Source: UBA11540 sp045531755
GTDB lineage: Bacteria > Bacillota > Clostridia > Oscillospirales > Ruminococcaceae
Direction of reading: 5' to 3'
Assembly: GCA_045531755.1 (NCBI GenBank)
Contig: JAZSEP010000022.1
Span: 1-20,331, forward strand
DNA length: 20,331 nucleotides
A model generated the notes under the pieces. It was not told where the DNA came from and did not search any database. It saw nothing but the letters and a program-made list of their open reading frames with translations. Made by a program: the position numbers and the translations under genes. Position 1 is the first letter of the stretch. Each line of letters starts with the position of its first letter. Shown piece by piece: positions 8,058 through 15,418 of the stretch.

Positions 8058-8138
8058 AATATCACTGTGAGGCGTAGCCGAACAATATCACTGCCCGAAA
8101 GGGCAATATCACTCTTTGCGAAAGCAAAGAATATCACT
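8058..8138 (+). repeat. AATATCACT-spaced hairpin array
   Basis: Four exact copies of the 9-mer AATATCACT start at 8058, 8084, 8105 and 8130. Each pair is separated by a short self-complementary segment of different sequence: GTGAGGCGTAGCCGAAC (weak), GCCCGAAAGGGC (4-bp stem, GAAA loop) and CTTTGCGAAAGCAAAG (6-bp stem, GAAA loop). A one-mismatch inverted copy (AGTGGTATT) lies at 8023-8031. The constant unit is unpaired and the hairpins vary, the reverse of a CRISPR. Function unknown. Confidence 0.75.
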
Positions 8139-8149
8139 CATAGACAGCA

Positions 8150-8200
8150 GAAAAAGAGAGAGTCTTACGGAATTTTGCTTCCGTATGACTCTCCCTTCTG
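8150..8200 (-). terminator. Terminator-like hairpin within the insertion, on the lipoprotein side
   Basis: Stem GAGAGTC-T-TACGGAA (8158-8172) pairs with TTCCGTA-T-GACTCTC (8179-8193): 14 bp with one T-T mismatch and a 6-base loop. On the minus strand it is followed by CTCTTTTT (8158-8151), so it can end transcripts from the lipoprotein gene, whose stop is about 120 bases away. The plus strand has a weaker TTCTGTTTT tail. It may replace the function of the split terminator. Confidence 0.65.
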
Positions 8201-8315
8201 TTTTATCGCCAGCTTCGCATTTGTTTTACAAATGCATCGGGCTGCGCCCATACCCCTATCTTATTTCTCCGATAAGGACATCACCCATTTTCGGGCGGTC
8301 TTTTATTTGGGTCGG

Positions 8316-8936
8316 TTATTTTACGGTATAGAACCTGTCGAGAATATCCTGTGTGGTATCGGTGTTATAGCAGGAAATAACGACGTTTGCAACGTAACCG
8401 TCGCACTTTATACAAGCGAGCACCTGATAGAAATTAATTCCCATAAGCGAGCCCGTCAGTTTAGCACCGGCATAGCTGTTTTCACCAAGCTTCACGTCGA
8501 TAAGCTCATAGGATACGTCGGTGCAGCCCGCAGTTTCGAGAGAGTTCTGAACGGTGGGCATAATGCCCGAAACAAAGCTCTTCATATTTGCGGTTTGAAC
8601 CTCTCCGACGGCGGTGAGCTTTTCAAAGTTTATGTTGACGTTGCTTGAATCAACGGAATTCATAGCGTACATATCATAAACGACGGTCGCGTTTTTGAGA
8701 TACTCCTCAAAATCATCGTCCAAAAGCTCCTGTGAATAGCCGTTAAGCTCGGCAATCTGGCTGTCGTCAAAGAAAACCCAGCTCTCTTCAAGCTTAACAC
8801 CCAAACCGAGAAATGCGTTTTCATAGGTGTTGCCGACGACCTCACCGCGCGAAAATTCCTTTTTTTCGGTTTTGCCGCAGCCTGCAAAGCAGAGCACGAG
8901 CGCGAAAGCCAAAACTACTGCAAAAAATCTTTTCAT
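8316..8936 (-). CDS. Small putative lipoprotein, unknown function
   Basis: A 206-residue exported protein. MKRFFAVVLAFALVLCFAGC is a lipoprotein signal peptide whose lipobox FAGC predicts cleavage before C20 and lipid anchoring on the outer face of the membrane. The mature part is acidic and mixed alpha/beta. It has VYDMYAMN followed by a long stretch resembling the fold of small lipoproteins that bind unknown ligands, but I recognise no named family. The start at 8936 is set by AAGGAGGG (8949-8942) with six bases of spacing. An ATG seven codons upstream lies before that site and inside the leader. Transcribed alone from its own strong promoter, divergent from the GH3 gene and convergent with larA. 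Confidence 0.85.
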   Translation of the reverse strand: MKRFFAVVLAFALVLCFAGCGKTEKKEFSRGEVVGNTYENAFLGLGVKLEESWVFFDDSQIAELNGYSQELLDDDFEEYLKNATVVYDMYAMNSVDSSNVNINFEKLTAVGEVQTANMKSFVSGIMPTVQNSLETAGCTDVSYELIDVKLGENSYAGAKLTGSLMGINFYQVLACIKCDGYVANVVISCYNTDTTQDILDRFYTVK

Positions 8937-8956
8937 AATAACCCTCCTTTTCATCA

Positions 8957-8986
8957 ATTATAGCCTTTTCAAAAGGGCGCTGTCAA
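8957..8986 (-). promoter_or_regulatory. Strong sigma-A promoter of the lipoprotein gene
   Basis: Minus-strand TTGACA (8986-8981), an 18-base spacer, then TATAAT (8962-8957). Both hexamers are perfect consensus. The predicted start near 8950 is immediately before AAGGAGGG, giving a very short leader. Confidence 0.8.
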
Positions 8987-9029
8987 TAAAAAATAAAAAT
9001 ATCAACCGAAAGTTAATGTCATTTTCCGA

Positions 9030-9058
9030 TTGAAACCGAGCAGAAGATGTGGTAAAAT
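9030..9058 (+). promoter_or_regulatory. Promoter of the GH3 gene
   Basis: TTGAAA at 9030-9035, a 17-base spacer ending in TGG, then TAAAAT at 9053-9058. The ribosome binding site AAAGGGGA follows at 9075-9082, before the ATG at 9089. No obvious operator palindrome is visible. Confidence 0.75.
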
Positions 9059-9088
9059 GTTGGCATAAGCATCGAAAGGGGACTCAAT

Positions 9089-11731
9089 ATGCAAGATAAC
9101 TTTAAAAACTATACCGTACCGATAAAGGAGATAACGCCCTATGCTCTGCAGGCTAATGCAGAGGGCTCGGTGCTTCTCGAAAACGACGGAACCCTGCCTT
9201 TTCGCGCAGGCGACAGGATTGCCGTGTTCGGGAGAATGCAGTCGCACTATAACAACAGCGGTACAGGCTCGGGCGGTCTTGTAAACAAGCCCTACACCCT
9301 GACCATATTTGACTGCCTTAATAACAACAGCGATATCGAGCTCAACCGTGAGCTTCGCGAGGAATACGTCGAGTGGCTCAAGGACAACCCCTACGACAAC
9401 GGCCCTGCGTGGCCCGGACCCCCTTGGTCACAGGTCGAGATGCCGCTGAAACGCGAAACCGTTGAAAATGCGGCGAAAAAATCCAACAAAGCCCTTTTCA
9501 TCATCGCGAGAAATGCAGGCGAATCCCGCGATAACTACATAGGCGACGGAAGCTACTTCTTAAGCCAGACAGAGCGCGAAAACCTACAGCTTGTCACCGA
9601 ATGCTTCGACAAGGTCTGCGTGGTGCTCAACGTCGGTAATATAATTGATATGAACTGGGTGCGCGAGTATAAGGTGGGTGCGGTGCTCTGCGTCTGGCAG
9701 GGCGGACAGGACGGCGCACAGGCGGTTGCAGACATCGTCTGCGGAAAGCTCGTCCCCAGCGGAAAGCTCGCCGACACCATTCCCTGCGATATAAGAAAGC
9801 ATCCTGCAACAGACGGCTTCACCGAGCCGATGGATATAGAGTATAAGGACGACGTGTTCGTCGGATACAGATACTTTGAAACCTTTGACCCTGATAACGT
9901 TATGTACCCCTTCGGATACGGCAGGAGTTACACCGATTTCGCGGTTTCAAGGATAAAATGCTTTGCCGACGAGGAAAATATAACCGTGTGCTTCTGTGTC
10001 AGAAACATCGGTGGATTCACAGGAAAGGAAACCGTTCAGGTCTACTACGGCAAAAACGGCTCCAACCGACCTGCGAAAGCTCTCGTTGCCTTCCAGAAGA
10101 CAGGACCGCTTCTCTCCGGCGAAGAACAGGAGTTCAAGGTGTCCTTCAGGATTTCCGATATGGCATATTTTGACGAGGAAACCTCCCGCTTCGTGCTCGA
10201 TGAGGGCGTGTATCAAATCTACGTCGGTACCGACGTCAGAAACGCATCGCTTGTTTTCGAGTATAAAAACGAAGCCGAAAAGACAATCTGCGAGTGCAAG
10301 GACACATTAAATCCCACGCGCGAGTTTATGCGTATGAAAAACGACAACGGCACACTCGCGTGGGAAAAGGTAGCCGTCAAGGAAAACTACGTCGGCGCAA
10401 AGCCCGAGGAGCTTGAATATACGGGCGACAGGTCAATCAAGCTCGCCGACGTCTACGAGGGAAAAAACACTCTTGACGAGTTCGTTGCACAGCTTTCCGA
10501 CTTTGACCTTGCGTGCTTGACGCAGGGCGAGGGAATGAGCAGTCCCAAGGTGCGCCCCGGCACAGCAGGAGCGTTTGGCGGACTCACACAGCCTTTGAGA
10601 GATTTCGGAATCTCTGCAGCCGCCGTCTGTGACGGACCTTCGGGAGTTCGCCTCGAGGGCGGTATACAGGCGACAAGCTTCCCCGGCGGCACGATGCTCG
10701 CCTGCACCTTCAACCCCCAGCTTGTCGAAACACTCTTCAGGTTTATGGGAATAGAGCTCTTCAAGCTCAGAGTTGACGGACTTCTCGGCCCCGGAATCAA
10801 CGTTCACAGAAGCCCGCTTTGCGGACGAAACTTCGAATATCTGTCCGAGGACCCGTATCTCACGGGATTTATCGGAAGCGCAATGTGCCGCGGACTTGCC
10901 GTGGAGGGAGTCAGCCCCACCCTCAAGCACTTTGCGGCAAACAACCGCGAGGAAAATCGCGTAAAGGTCAATTCTGTCGTCAGTAAGCGTGCGCTTCGCG
11001 AGATATATCTCAAGCCCTTCGAGATGATAGTAAAGGACGGTCACACAAGAATGATTATGACCGCATACAATCGTCTGAACGACGATTTCTGCTCGGCAAA
11101 CTACCACCTCGTAACCACCGTACTGCGCGAGGATTGGGGCTTTGACGGACTGGTTATGACAGACTGGTGGCCCAACACCGCGCTTCCCACGATTGCGGAA
11201 AAATCCGACAGCAGAATAGGTCAGGTCGTTTCCCAAAACGACTTGTTTATGGTAAACAGGGACGTCCGCGACCCTGCCAAAAAGCTTGTAGAGGCGGTTA
11301 AAAACGGCGCGGTTTCAAGAGGCGAGCTTCAGAGAAATGCAAAGAACGTCCTCAGAGTTTTGATGAAGAGCCCGAACTTCAGGTGCTTTTTGGAGGGCGA
11401 CGTTATAGGACAGCAACAGGATCTGTCCGCATCCAACGTCATATTCGAAACGGGAGCGCTCGCAAACGAAGAGGTGGCAACCTTTGACGTAGAGGTCGCC
11501 GTAAACTGCGGAGTCAGAATAACCTACTCCTCTCCTGCAGACTCGCTCACACAGATGCCCGTGGACTTTTTCATAGGCGGAAAAAGGCGCGGAACCTTTG
11601 CGCTGAACGGAACAAACGGCGAGGAATCGTCGGATATAATCCTGTGCTGGACCAACACCGGCAAAAACGACGTAAGCCTCACCTTCGACCCCTCGCTCGT
11701 AGAGGTAAAGAAGCTCGAGATAATCGTATAA
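9089..11731 (+). CDS. Glycoside hydrolase family 3, beta-glucosidase-like, permuted domain order
   Basis: An 880-residue enzyme with no signal peptide, so probably cytoplasmic and acting on imported oligosaccharides. The domain order is reversed relative to most GH3 enzymes. The alpha/beta sandwich (usual C-terminal domain) comes first, about 25-280, ending in YPFGYGRSYTDF. A fibronectin-III-like domain follows at about 285-392, and the TIM barrel at about 460-765. In the barrel are CDGPSGVR (D515), GPGINVHRSPLCGRNFEY (567-584), KHFAANNRE (613-621) and VMTDWW, whose D692 is the expected nucleophile. GESRDN near E145 is the likely acid/base loop. This permuted layout is known from Ruminococcus albus and Butyrivibrio fibrisolvens beta-glucosidases. 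A beta-rich segment at about 780-880 follows the barrel and could bind carbohydrate. Beta-glucosidase is the best guess; xylosidase or N-acetylglucosaminidase activity is not excluded. Monocistronic. Confidence 0.92.
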   Translation: MQDNFKNYTVPIKEITPYALQANAEGSVLLENDGTLPFRAGDRIAVFGRMQSHYNNSGTGSGGLVNKPYTLTIFDCLNNNSDIELNRELREEYVEWLKDNPYDNGPAWPGPPWSQVEMPLKRETVENAAKKSNKALFIIARNAGESRDNYIGDGSYFLSQTERENLQLVTECFDKVCVVLNVGNIIDMNWVREYKVGAVLCVWQGGQDGAQAVADIVCGKLVPSGKLADTIPCDIRKHPATDGFTEPMDIEYKDDVFVGYRYFETFDPDNVMYPFGYGRSYTDFAVSRIKCFADEENITVCFCVRNIGGFTGKETVQVYYGKNGSNRPAKALVAFQKTGPLLSGEEQEFKVSFRISDMAYFDEETSRFVLDEGVYQIYVGTDVRNASLVFEYKNEAEKTICECKDTLNPTREFMRMKNDNGTLAWEKVAVKENYVGAKPEELEYTGDRSIKLADVYEGKNTLDEFVAQLSDFDLACLTQGEGMSSPKVRPGTAGAFGGLTQPLRDFGISAAAVCDGPSGVRLEGGIQATSFPGGTMLACTFNPQLVETLFRFMGIELFKLRVDGLLGPGINVHRSPLCGRNFEYLSEDPYLTGFIGSAMCRGLAVEGVSPTLKHFAANNREENRVKVNSVVSKRALREIYLKPFEMIVKDGHTRMIMTAYNRLNDDFCSANYHLVTTVLREDWGFDGLVMTDWWPNTALPTIAEKSDSRIGQVVSQNDLFMVNRDVRDPAKKLVEAVKNGAVSRGELQRNAKNVLRVLMKSPNFRCFLEGDVIGQQQDLSASNVIFETGALANEEVATFDVEVAVNCGVRITYSSPADSLTQMPVDFFIGGKRRGTFALNGTNGEESSDIILCWTNTGKNDVSLTFDPSLVEVKKLEIIV

Positions 11732-11743
11732 AACCCAAAAGAA

Positions 11744-11780
11744 AAAGAGAGAACAAACGCGAAGTTTGTTCTCTCTTTAG
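11744..11780. terminator. Bidirectional terminator between GH3 and the DUF4340 gene
   Basis: A 15-bp perfect stem (AAAGAGAGAACAAAC, 11744-11758, with 11764-11778) around a 5-base GCGAA loop. A-runs and T-runs on both sides suit termination of both convergent units. Confidence 0.9.
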
Positions 11781-11792
11781 TTTTGCATCAAA

Positions 11793-13208
11793 TTACCACG
11801 AGGTCGAAATCTCCTGACCGTTCAGAAGTCTTTCGCAATCTGCGATAACCTTGTCAACCCAAACGGTTCTGACCTTGAAATCGGTGAAGCTGTCGTTGTA
11901 TTTGATTATCGACTGACGGGGGTCGGACGGGCTCGGATAGAGCTCAAGCCTTTCGGTACCGCCCTCGTGGAAGGTGTAGGTTATAGTGAGGGTGGGCTCG
12001 CCGTCAGGGCGCTCGGTCGAATAGTTTTCAAGATAACAGCTAACGAGCACCTGATAGAGCTTCTGGAAGTTTTCGGTGTTGACGGTCTTGGAACCGCACT
12101 TTGCAAAGATTACGTCGTTTTCCTCGTTGTAGGTGATGGTATAGTTGTATTCCTTGTCGGGTGTTACGATATCCACGTTGCCCACGAGGTTTATGTGCGG
12201 AACGAGGAAGATGGTGGAAACGAGGTCCTGATACTGCGATTCAAGCCAGTTAACAGAGGAAGCAAGACACTTGAAGATAACGTCGTCGGTATCGTTCATA
12301 ACGTAGCAATATTCGCCGTCAAGCTTTCCGACTGTAACGGTGAAGTTGCCCGAAGAGGAGTGAATTTCCGCAACGGAATAGGGGTTGTCAAAGCCGTACT
12401 GTCTGAGGGTTTCCTCGTCGGGAGAAAGCACCTCAACGACGTCTGCTGCCATAATAAAGAAGGACGTTAGGAAATCGTTTCCGGCAGTGAGGTCAAAAGG
12501 AGCGTTTGCAGGCGAGATAATCTGATAGCCGAAAATCTCCGCATAGGTGTCGTCCTCGTTGTCGGGTGTCGGCACGATGACAATCTCCTTGTCGCGAACC
12601 GAGCCCGAAAGCACGACCTTATCAAACGCGAGCTCAACGGTGGTGTCATACATCGGGGTAATCTGCCTGTCTACGTAGTAGAGCTTGCTCGCAAGAAGCC
12701 TTGAACCCACGCCGTTGTTGAGAAGATAAACCTTGTCCGAGTCCCCAAGCTTGCAGTAGTAGCCGTTTGTGGTAGGCTCGGCGTTGCCGATAATAACGGT
12801 GACGGTTTCGTCCTTAAACTCAATCGAAGCCGATGCAAGCGGCTCGTCAAAGCCGTAGAGCGAAAGGTCCTCGGGAGCTTCGGTGACAAGCTTTCTCGCG
12901 CTCAGAGAGGCATAGGTGCTTGCAAGCGAGTTCATATAGCTCTGTACAAGCCTGTAGCTGTCGAGCTCTTTTATATGGAAGTTTCCGCTGTCCTTGGGGG
13001 TCAGCTCAAAGCTTCCGTGCTGATTTGTGACGGTCATCTTCACGATGTCTGCCGCATTTTTCTCATAGACGTAAACCCTCTGAGAAGCAGGCATACTCGA
13101 TGAATCGTCGGGAGCATCGGGAACAAACAGCACCGCTGCGAGCACGCCAAGTCCGAGAACAAGCGCTGCCACAAGGGTTATGAGGATGTATTTGAGCTGT
13201 TTTTTCAT
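11793..13208 (-). CDS. DUF4340 domain-containing protein (last gene of the Gld-like ABC operon)
   Basis: A 471-residue protein with one N-terminal membrane helix (about residues 7-29) after MKKQ, then a long extracytoplasmic region. The repeated VTVIIGN/VTVTVGK beta-hairpin pattern and SLYGFDEP and QYGFDNP segments are typical of DUF4340. The family is often encoded beside GldG-type proteins, as here. It is thought to be an extracytoplasmic partner of the ABC complex, but its function is unknown. The start ATG shares its A with the preceding TAA (TAATG), and AGGAGA lies eight bases before it, so it is translationally coupled to the GldG-like gene. The operon ends at the hairpin at 11744-11780. 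Confidence 0.87.
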   Translation of the reverse strand: MKKQLKYILITLVAALVLGLGVLAAVLFVPDAPDDSSSMPASQRVYVYEKNAADIVKMTVTNQHGSFELTPKDSGNFHIKELDSYRLVQSYMNSLASTYASLSARKLVTEAPEDLSLYGFDEPLASASIEFKDETVTVIIGNAEPTTNGYYCKLGDSDKVYLLNNGVGSRLLASKLYYVDRQITPMYDTTVELAFDKVVLSGSVRDKEIVIVPTPDNEDDTYAEIFGYQIISPANAPFDLTAGNDFLTSFFIMAADVVEVLSPDEETLRQYGFDNPYSVAEIHSSSGNFTVTVGKLDGEYCYVMNDTDDVIFKCLASSVNWLESQYQDLVSTIFLVPHINLVGNVDIVTPDKEYNYTITYNEENDVIFAKCGSKTVNTENFQKLYQVLVSCYLENYSTERPDGEPTLTITYTFHEGGTERLELYPSPSDPRQSIIKYNDSFTDFKVRTVWVDKVIADCERLLNGQEISTSW

Positions 13209-14698
13209 TACTTGTTTCTCCTGATAATCCAGATTGCGATACCTGCAACGAGAACGCAGACCGGAACGATGATATAGAAGAAAATTCCGATGGTTCTCTG
13301 CTGTGCAGAGGTCATATTAAGCGGATCTGCACCGAGGTCCTTGATGAGAATGTTGAGCTTTATCTCGTTTTCGGAAACCGAGTTGAAAACGTCAAGCAGA
13401 TACTCGGCGTTTGCATACAAGGTTGTGCTCAGAGCGTTAGAGTCCGCCATAACGTAGGAGCCAAAAACGGTAACGGTTGAGGTAAGCTCGGTGATACCCG
13501 AATAGGTGGTGCGCTTTCCGATAACAGCCGCTTCAAAGGGGCCTTTTTCGGTCGCGTCCTCAATCTTCCAATCCTCCGGCGCGCCTTTTGGCATCGCAAC
13601 AGCCGTGTTCGTGAAGGAGAGGAGAACCTCGGTGGAACGGTTGTCCTTTTCGGTGAATTCGGTGTACAGAGGAACGCTGTAGGGCGTTACAAGTCCCGTC
13701 GAGAGCGAAGCATACTTTGAGGAAAGCACCTCGTCGGCATAGGACGGAATGTTCATAAACGGATAACCGCTATAGTACTTGTTGGGGTCGGTTTCAAGAA
13801 CTGTAGAGGTCGAAACGGTGATACCCCACTCCTTTGTGAACGCGTCAAGCAAGGGAGTTTCGGCGCGGTCAAACGCCGCAAAATAGAATACGTGGCGGTT
13901 GAAGTTTCCGTTGTTGTCAAGGAAAAGGTCAATCTTGTTAAGCTCCTCCGCGGTGAAATCAACAAGCGGAGCCATAATCAAGAGGATGTCGGTGTCCTCG
14001 GCGATGTCTTTCTGCGAGAGATTTATCTCCTCTGCCTCGTAGGCGTTCTGCTCAAGAAGTCCCACAAGACCTGCAGAAGAGGCTTCGTTGTGACCGGTGG
14101 TGTACTGAATCTTCACAAGGTCCTCAAGCGCAGTAACCATAATAGCCGAAGTGAGCTTCTTCTCTGCATCGAGGTATACCGTATAATCACTTGTGTTGAT
14201 ATAGAAAAGGTCGATGGCGTTGAGTATCTTGTATCTTCCCGTGTTTTCCGAGGAAATAATTATCTGACCCTGCAGAAGCTTTTCGTTCGGATATTTGCTG
14301 ACGAAGGTGGGGTCAGCGAGGATGTCAACGTACTCCACCTCAACGTTATCCGAATACTGCTCATAGCGCTTTATCATTTCGTTTGCGGCGGGCAGATGAC
14401 TCAAAACGTCAACGCCGTACTGGGCATAGAGAAGCGAGGTTTCGTCGCCGTAGGCAACGAACTCGTCTTCCTTTGCAAGAACCGAAATCTTGATTTTCTG
14501 GTCAAGGGCTTCGAGGTATTGAACGGTCTGCTCGGAGAAGGAGTAAACCGCGTTGTCGGTGATGTCAATTCTCAAGGGATTTTTTTCAACGAGGACGGTA
14601 GCTCCCCAGTTGAGAAGCACGACCATCACGATGAAGATTACCGTGAAGGCGGTAGCAAGTCCGCCGAATTTAAGTTTTCTTTTGTTAAAGCCTTTCAT
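13208..14698 (-). CDS. GldG-like ABC-type auxiliary protein
   Basis: A 496-residue protein anchored at both ends: one membrane helix at about 12-36 and another at about 470-491, followed by a short basic tail RRNK. The large domain between them would lie outside the cytoplasm. After the first helix comes LRIDITDNAVYSFSEQT, the hallmark of the GldG/ABC-type uncharacterised family (substrate-binding-like, with an IFT52-like fold). The N-terminal basic KRKLKFGG fits an inside-N orientation. It follows the permease gene by 15 bases, which hold a GGGAGG ribosome binding site. In Bacteroidetes GldG works with GldA and GldF in gliding. Here, in a Clostridia-like genome with no other gliding genes visible, the role must be different and is unknown. 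Confidence 0.88.
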   Translation of the reverse strand: MKGFNKRKLKFGGLATAFTVIFIVMVVLLNWGATVLVEKNPLRIDITDNAVYSFSEQTVQYLEALDQKIKISVLAKEDEFVAYGDETSLLYAQYGVDVLSHLPAANEMIKRYEQYSDNVEVEYVDILADPTFVSKYPNEKLLQGQIIISSENTGRYKILNAIDLFYINTSDYTVYLDAEKKLTSAIMVTALEDLVKIQYTTGHNEASSAGLVGLLEQNAYEAEEINLSQKDIAEDTDILLIMAPLVDFTAEELNKIDLFLDNNGNFNRHVFYFAAFDRAETPLLDAFTKEWGITVSTSTVLETDPNKYYSGYPFMNIPSYADEVLSSKYASLSTGLVTPYSVPLYTEFTEKDNRSTEVLLSFTNTAVAMPKGAPEDWKIEDATEKGPFEAAVIGKRTTYSGITELTSTVTVFGSYVMADSNALSTTLYANAEYLLDVFNSVSENEIKLNILIKDLGADPLNMTSAQQRTIGIFFYIIVPVCVLVAGIAIWIIRRNK

Positions 14699-14713
14699 TT
14701 TGCTCGCCTCCCA

Positions 14714-15418
14714 TCAGCTCCAACGCTTTTTCTCAAAGACGCGCACGGTCAGGAAAACGAACACCGCACACACCGACAAAAAGAAGATGATGTCGGAGAA
14801 GTTAATAACGCCGAGAGAAAAGTCGTTGTATCTTGTGTAAACCGAGAGGTTTTTGAGGATAGAAGCAACAAAGCCGTTTTTAACGGTAGTAGCCAGAGTG
14901 TCAACGAAGACCAGAACGAGCGTGACGGCAAATCCGCCGATAGCGGCAACCACCTGATTTTCGGTCATCGAGGAAACGAATGCGCCGATGGAGATGAGCG
15001 CAAGTCCCAACAGAAGCATACCCAAAAGGTTGCTGAAGAAGACCGACCACTCAAATCCGCCGAAGCTTTCAAGCACCAGCGCATAGATGAGAGTTATCGA
15101 AAAGCCGAGCGCAAAAACCGCAAACGCCGCAAGGAGCTTGCCGAAGATGATTCCTGTAAGCCCCACGGGAGCGGTCAGAAGAAGCTGTTCGGTTTTCTGA
15201 CGCTTGTCCTCGCTGAAAAGACGCATGGTGAGAATCGGAATGAGGAACATAACGATTGTCTGCAACGAAGAAAAAACGAGCGACAGACTGGGCGTGAGGG
15301 AAGACACAGGGCCCAAATACAGGAAAAGACCTGCAAATAAATAGAAAACGGCAAGATAGATCCAACCGATAGGCGACGTGAAGTACGCCTTGAATTCTCT
15401 TTTGAATACAGCGGTCAT
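14714..15418 (-). CDS. ABC-2 type permease (GldF-like)
   Basis: A 234-residue integral membrane protein with about six helices. It begins MTAVFKREFKAYFTSPIGW, which closely fits the ABC-2/GldF-type permease start, in which a cytoplasmic amphipathic helix precedes the first membrane span. The segment RLFSEDKRQKTEQLLLTAPV after helix two is the conserved cytoplasmic loop that contacts the ATPase. The start codon overlaps the ATPase stop by one base (TAATG), and GAGGGGG about ten bases upstream serves as ribosome binding site. It should form the membrane channel with the ATPase encoded before it. The cargo is unknown. Confidence 0.9.
   Translation of the reverse strand: MTAVFKREFKAYFTSPIGWIYLAVFYLFAGLFLYLGPVSSLTPSLSLVFSSLQTIVMFLIPILTMRLFSEDKRQKTEQLLLTAPVGLTGIIFGKLLAAFAVFALGFSITLIYALVLESFGGFEWSVFFSNLLGMLLLGLALISIGAFVSSMTENQVVAAIGGFAVTLVLVFVDTLATTVKNGFVASILKNLSVYTRYNDFSLGVINFSDIIFFLSVCAVFVFLTVRVFEKKRWS

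Larger units (their letters stand above)
7971..8287. mobile_element. MITE-like, hairpin-rich non-coding insertion
   Basis: This fills the loop of the split terminator and the gene-free gap between larA and the lipoprotein gene. The ends form terminal inverted repeats: GTGATACTCTTATCGGAG at 7975-7992 against the complement of 8267-8284, which reads GTGATGTCCTTATCGGAG, matching at 15 of 18 positions. Inside are a 13-bp perfect hairpin (7971-8002), a 10-bp inverted repeat (8004-8013 with 8050-8059), the AATATCACT hairpin array, a long terminator-like hairpin (8158-8193), an 8-bp hairpin (8217-8235) and a GGGC/GCCC hairpin (8239-8249). No credible coding frame or ribosome binding site is present, and no transposase is nearby, so movement would be in trans. 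A structured non-coding RNA is an alternative. Confidence 0.5.
7955..8304. terminator. Terminator split by an insertion (two arms 322 bases apart)
   Basis: The 14-base arm AAAAGACCGCCCGA (7955-7968, two bases after the larA stop) has its exact reverse complement TCGGGCGGTCTTTT at 8291-8304, just before the end of the convergent lipoprotein gene. Together the arms would make a textbook bidirectional terminator with A- and T-runs on the outside, but 322 bases now occupy the loop. The arms are seen directly. The reading as a disrupted ancestral terminator is inference. Confidence 0.7.

Noticed and set aside
8058..8138. CRISPR array
   Set aside because: The constant unit is only 9 bases, the intervening segments are self-complementary rather than unique spacers, and no cas genes are present.
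8067..8648. Plus-strand open frame starting in the hairpin-rich element and running over the lipoprotein gene
   Set aside because: It begins inside repeats and continues antisense to a gene with a clear lipobox, promoter and ribosome binding site.
13892..15340. 482-residue plus-strand open frame across the GldG-like and permease genes
   Set aside because: It spans two well-supported minus-strand genes, has no ribosome binding site, and encodes charged sequence with no family resemblance.
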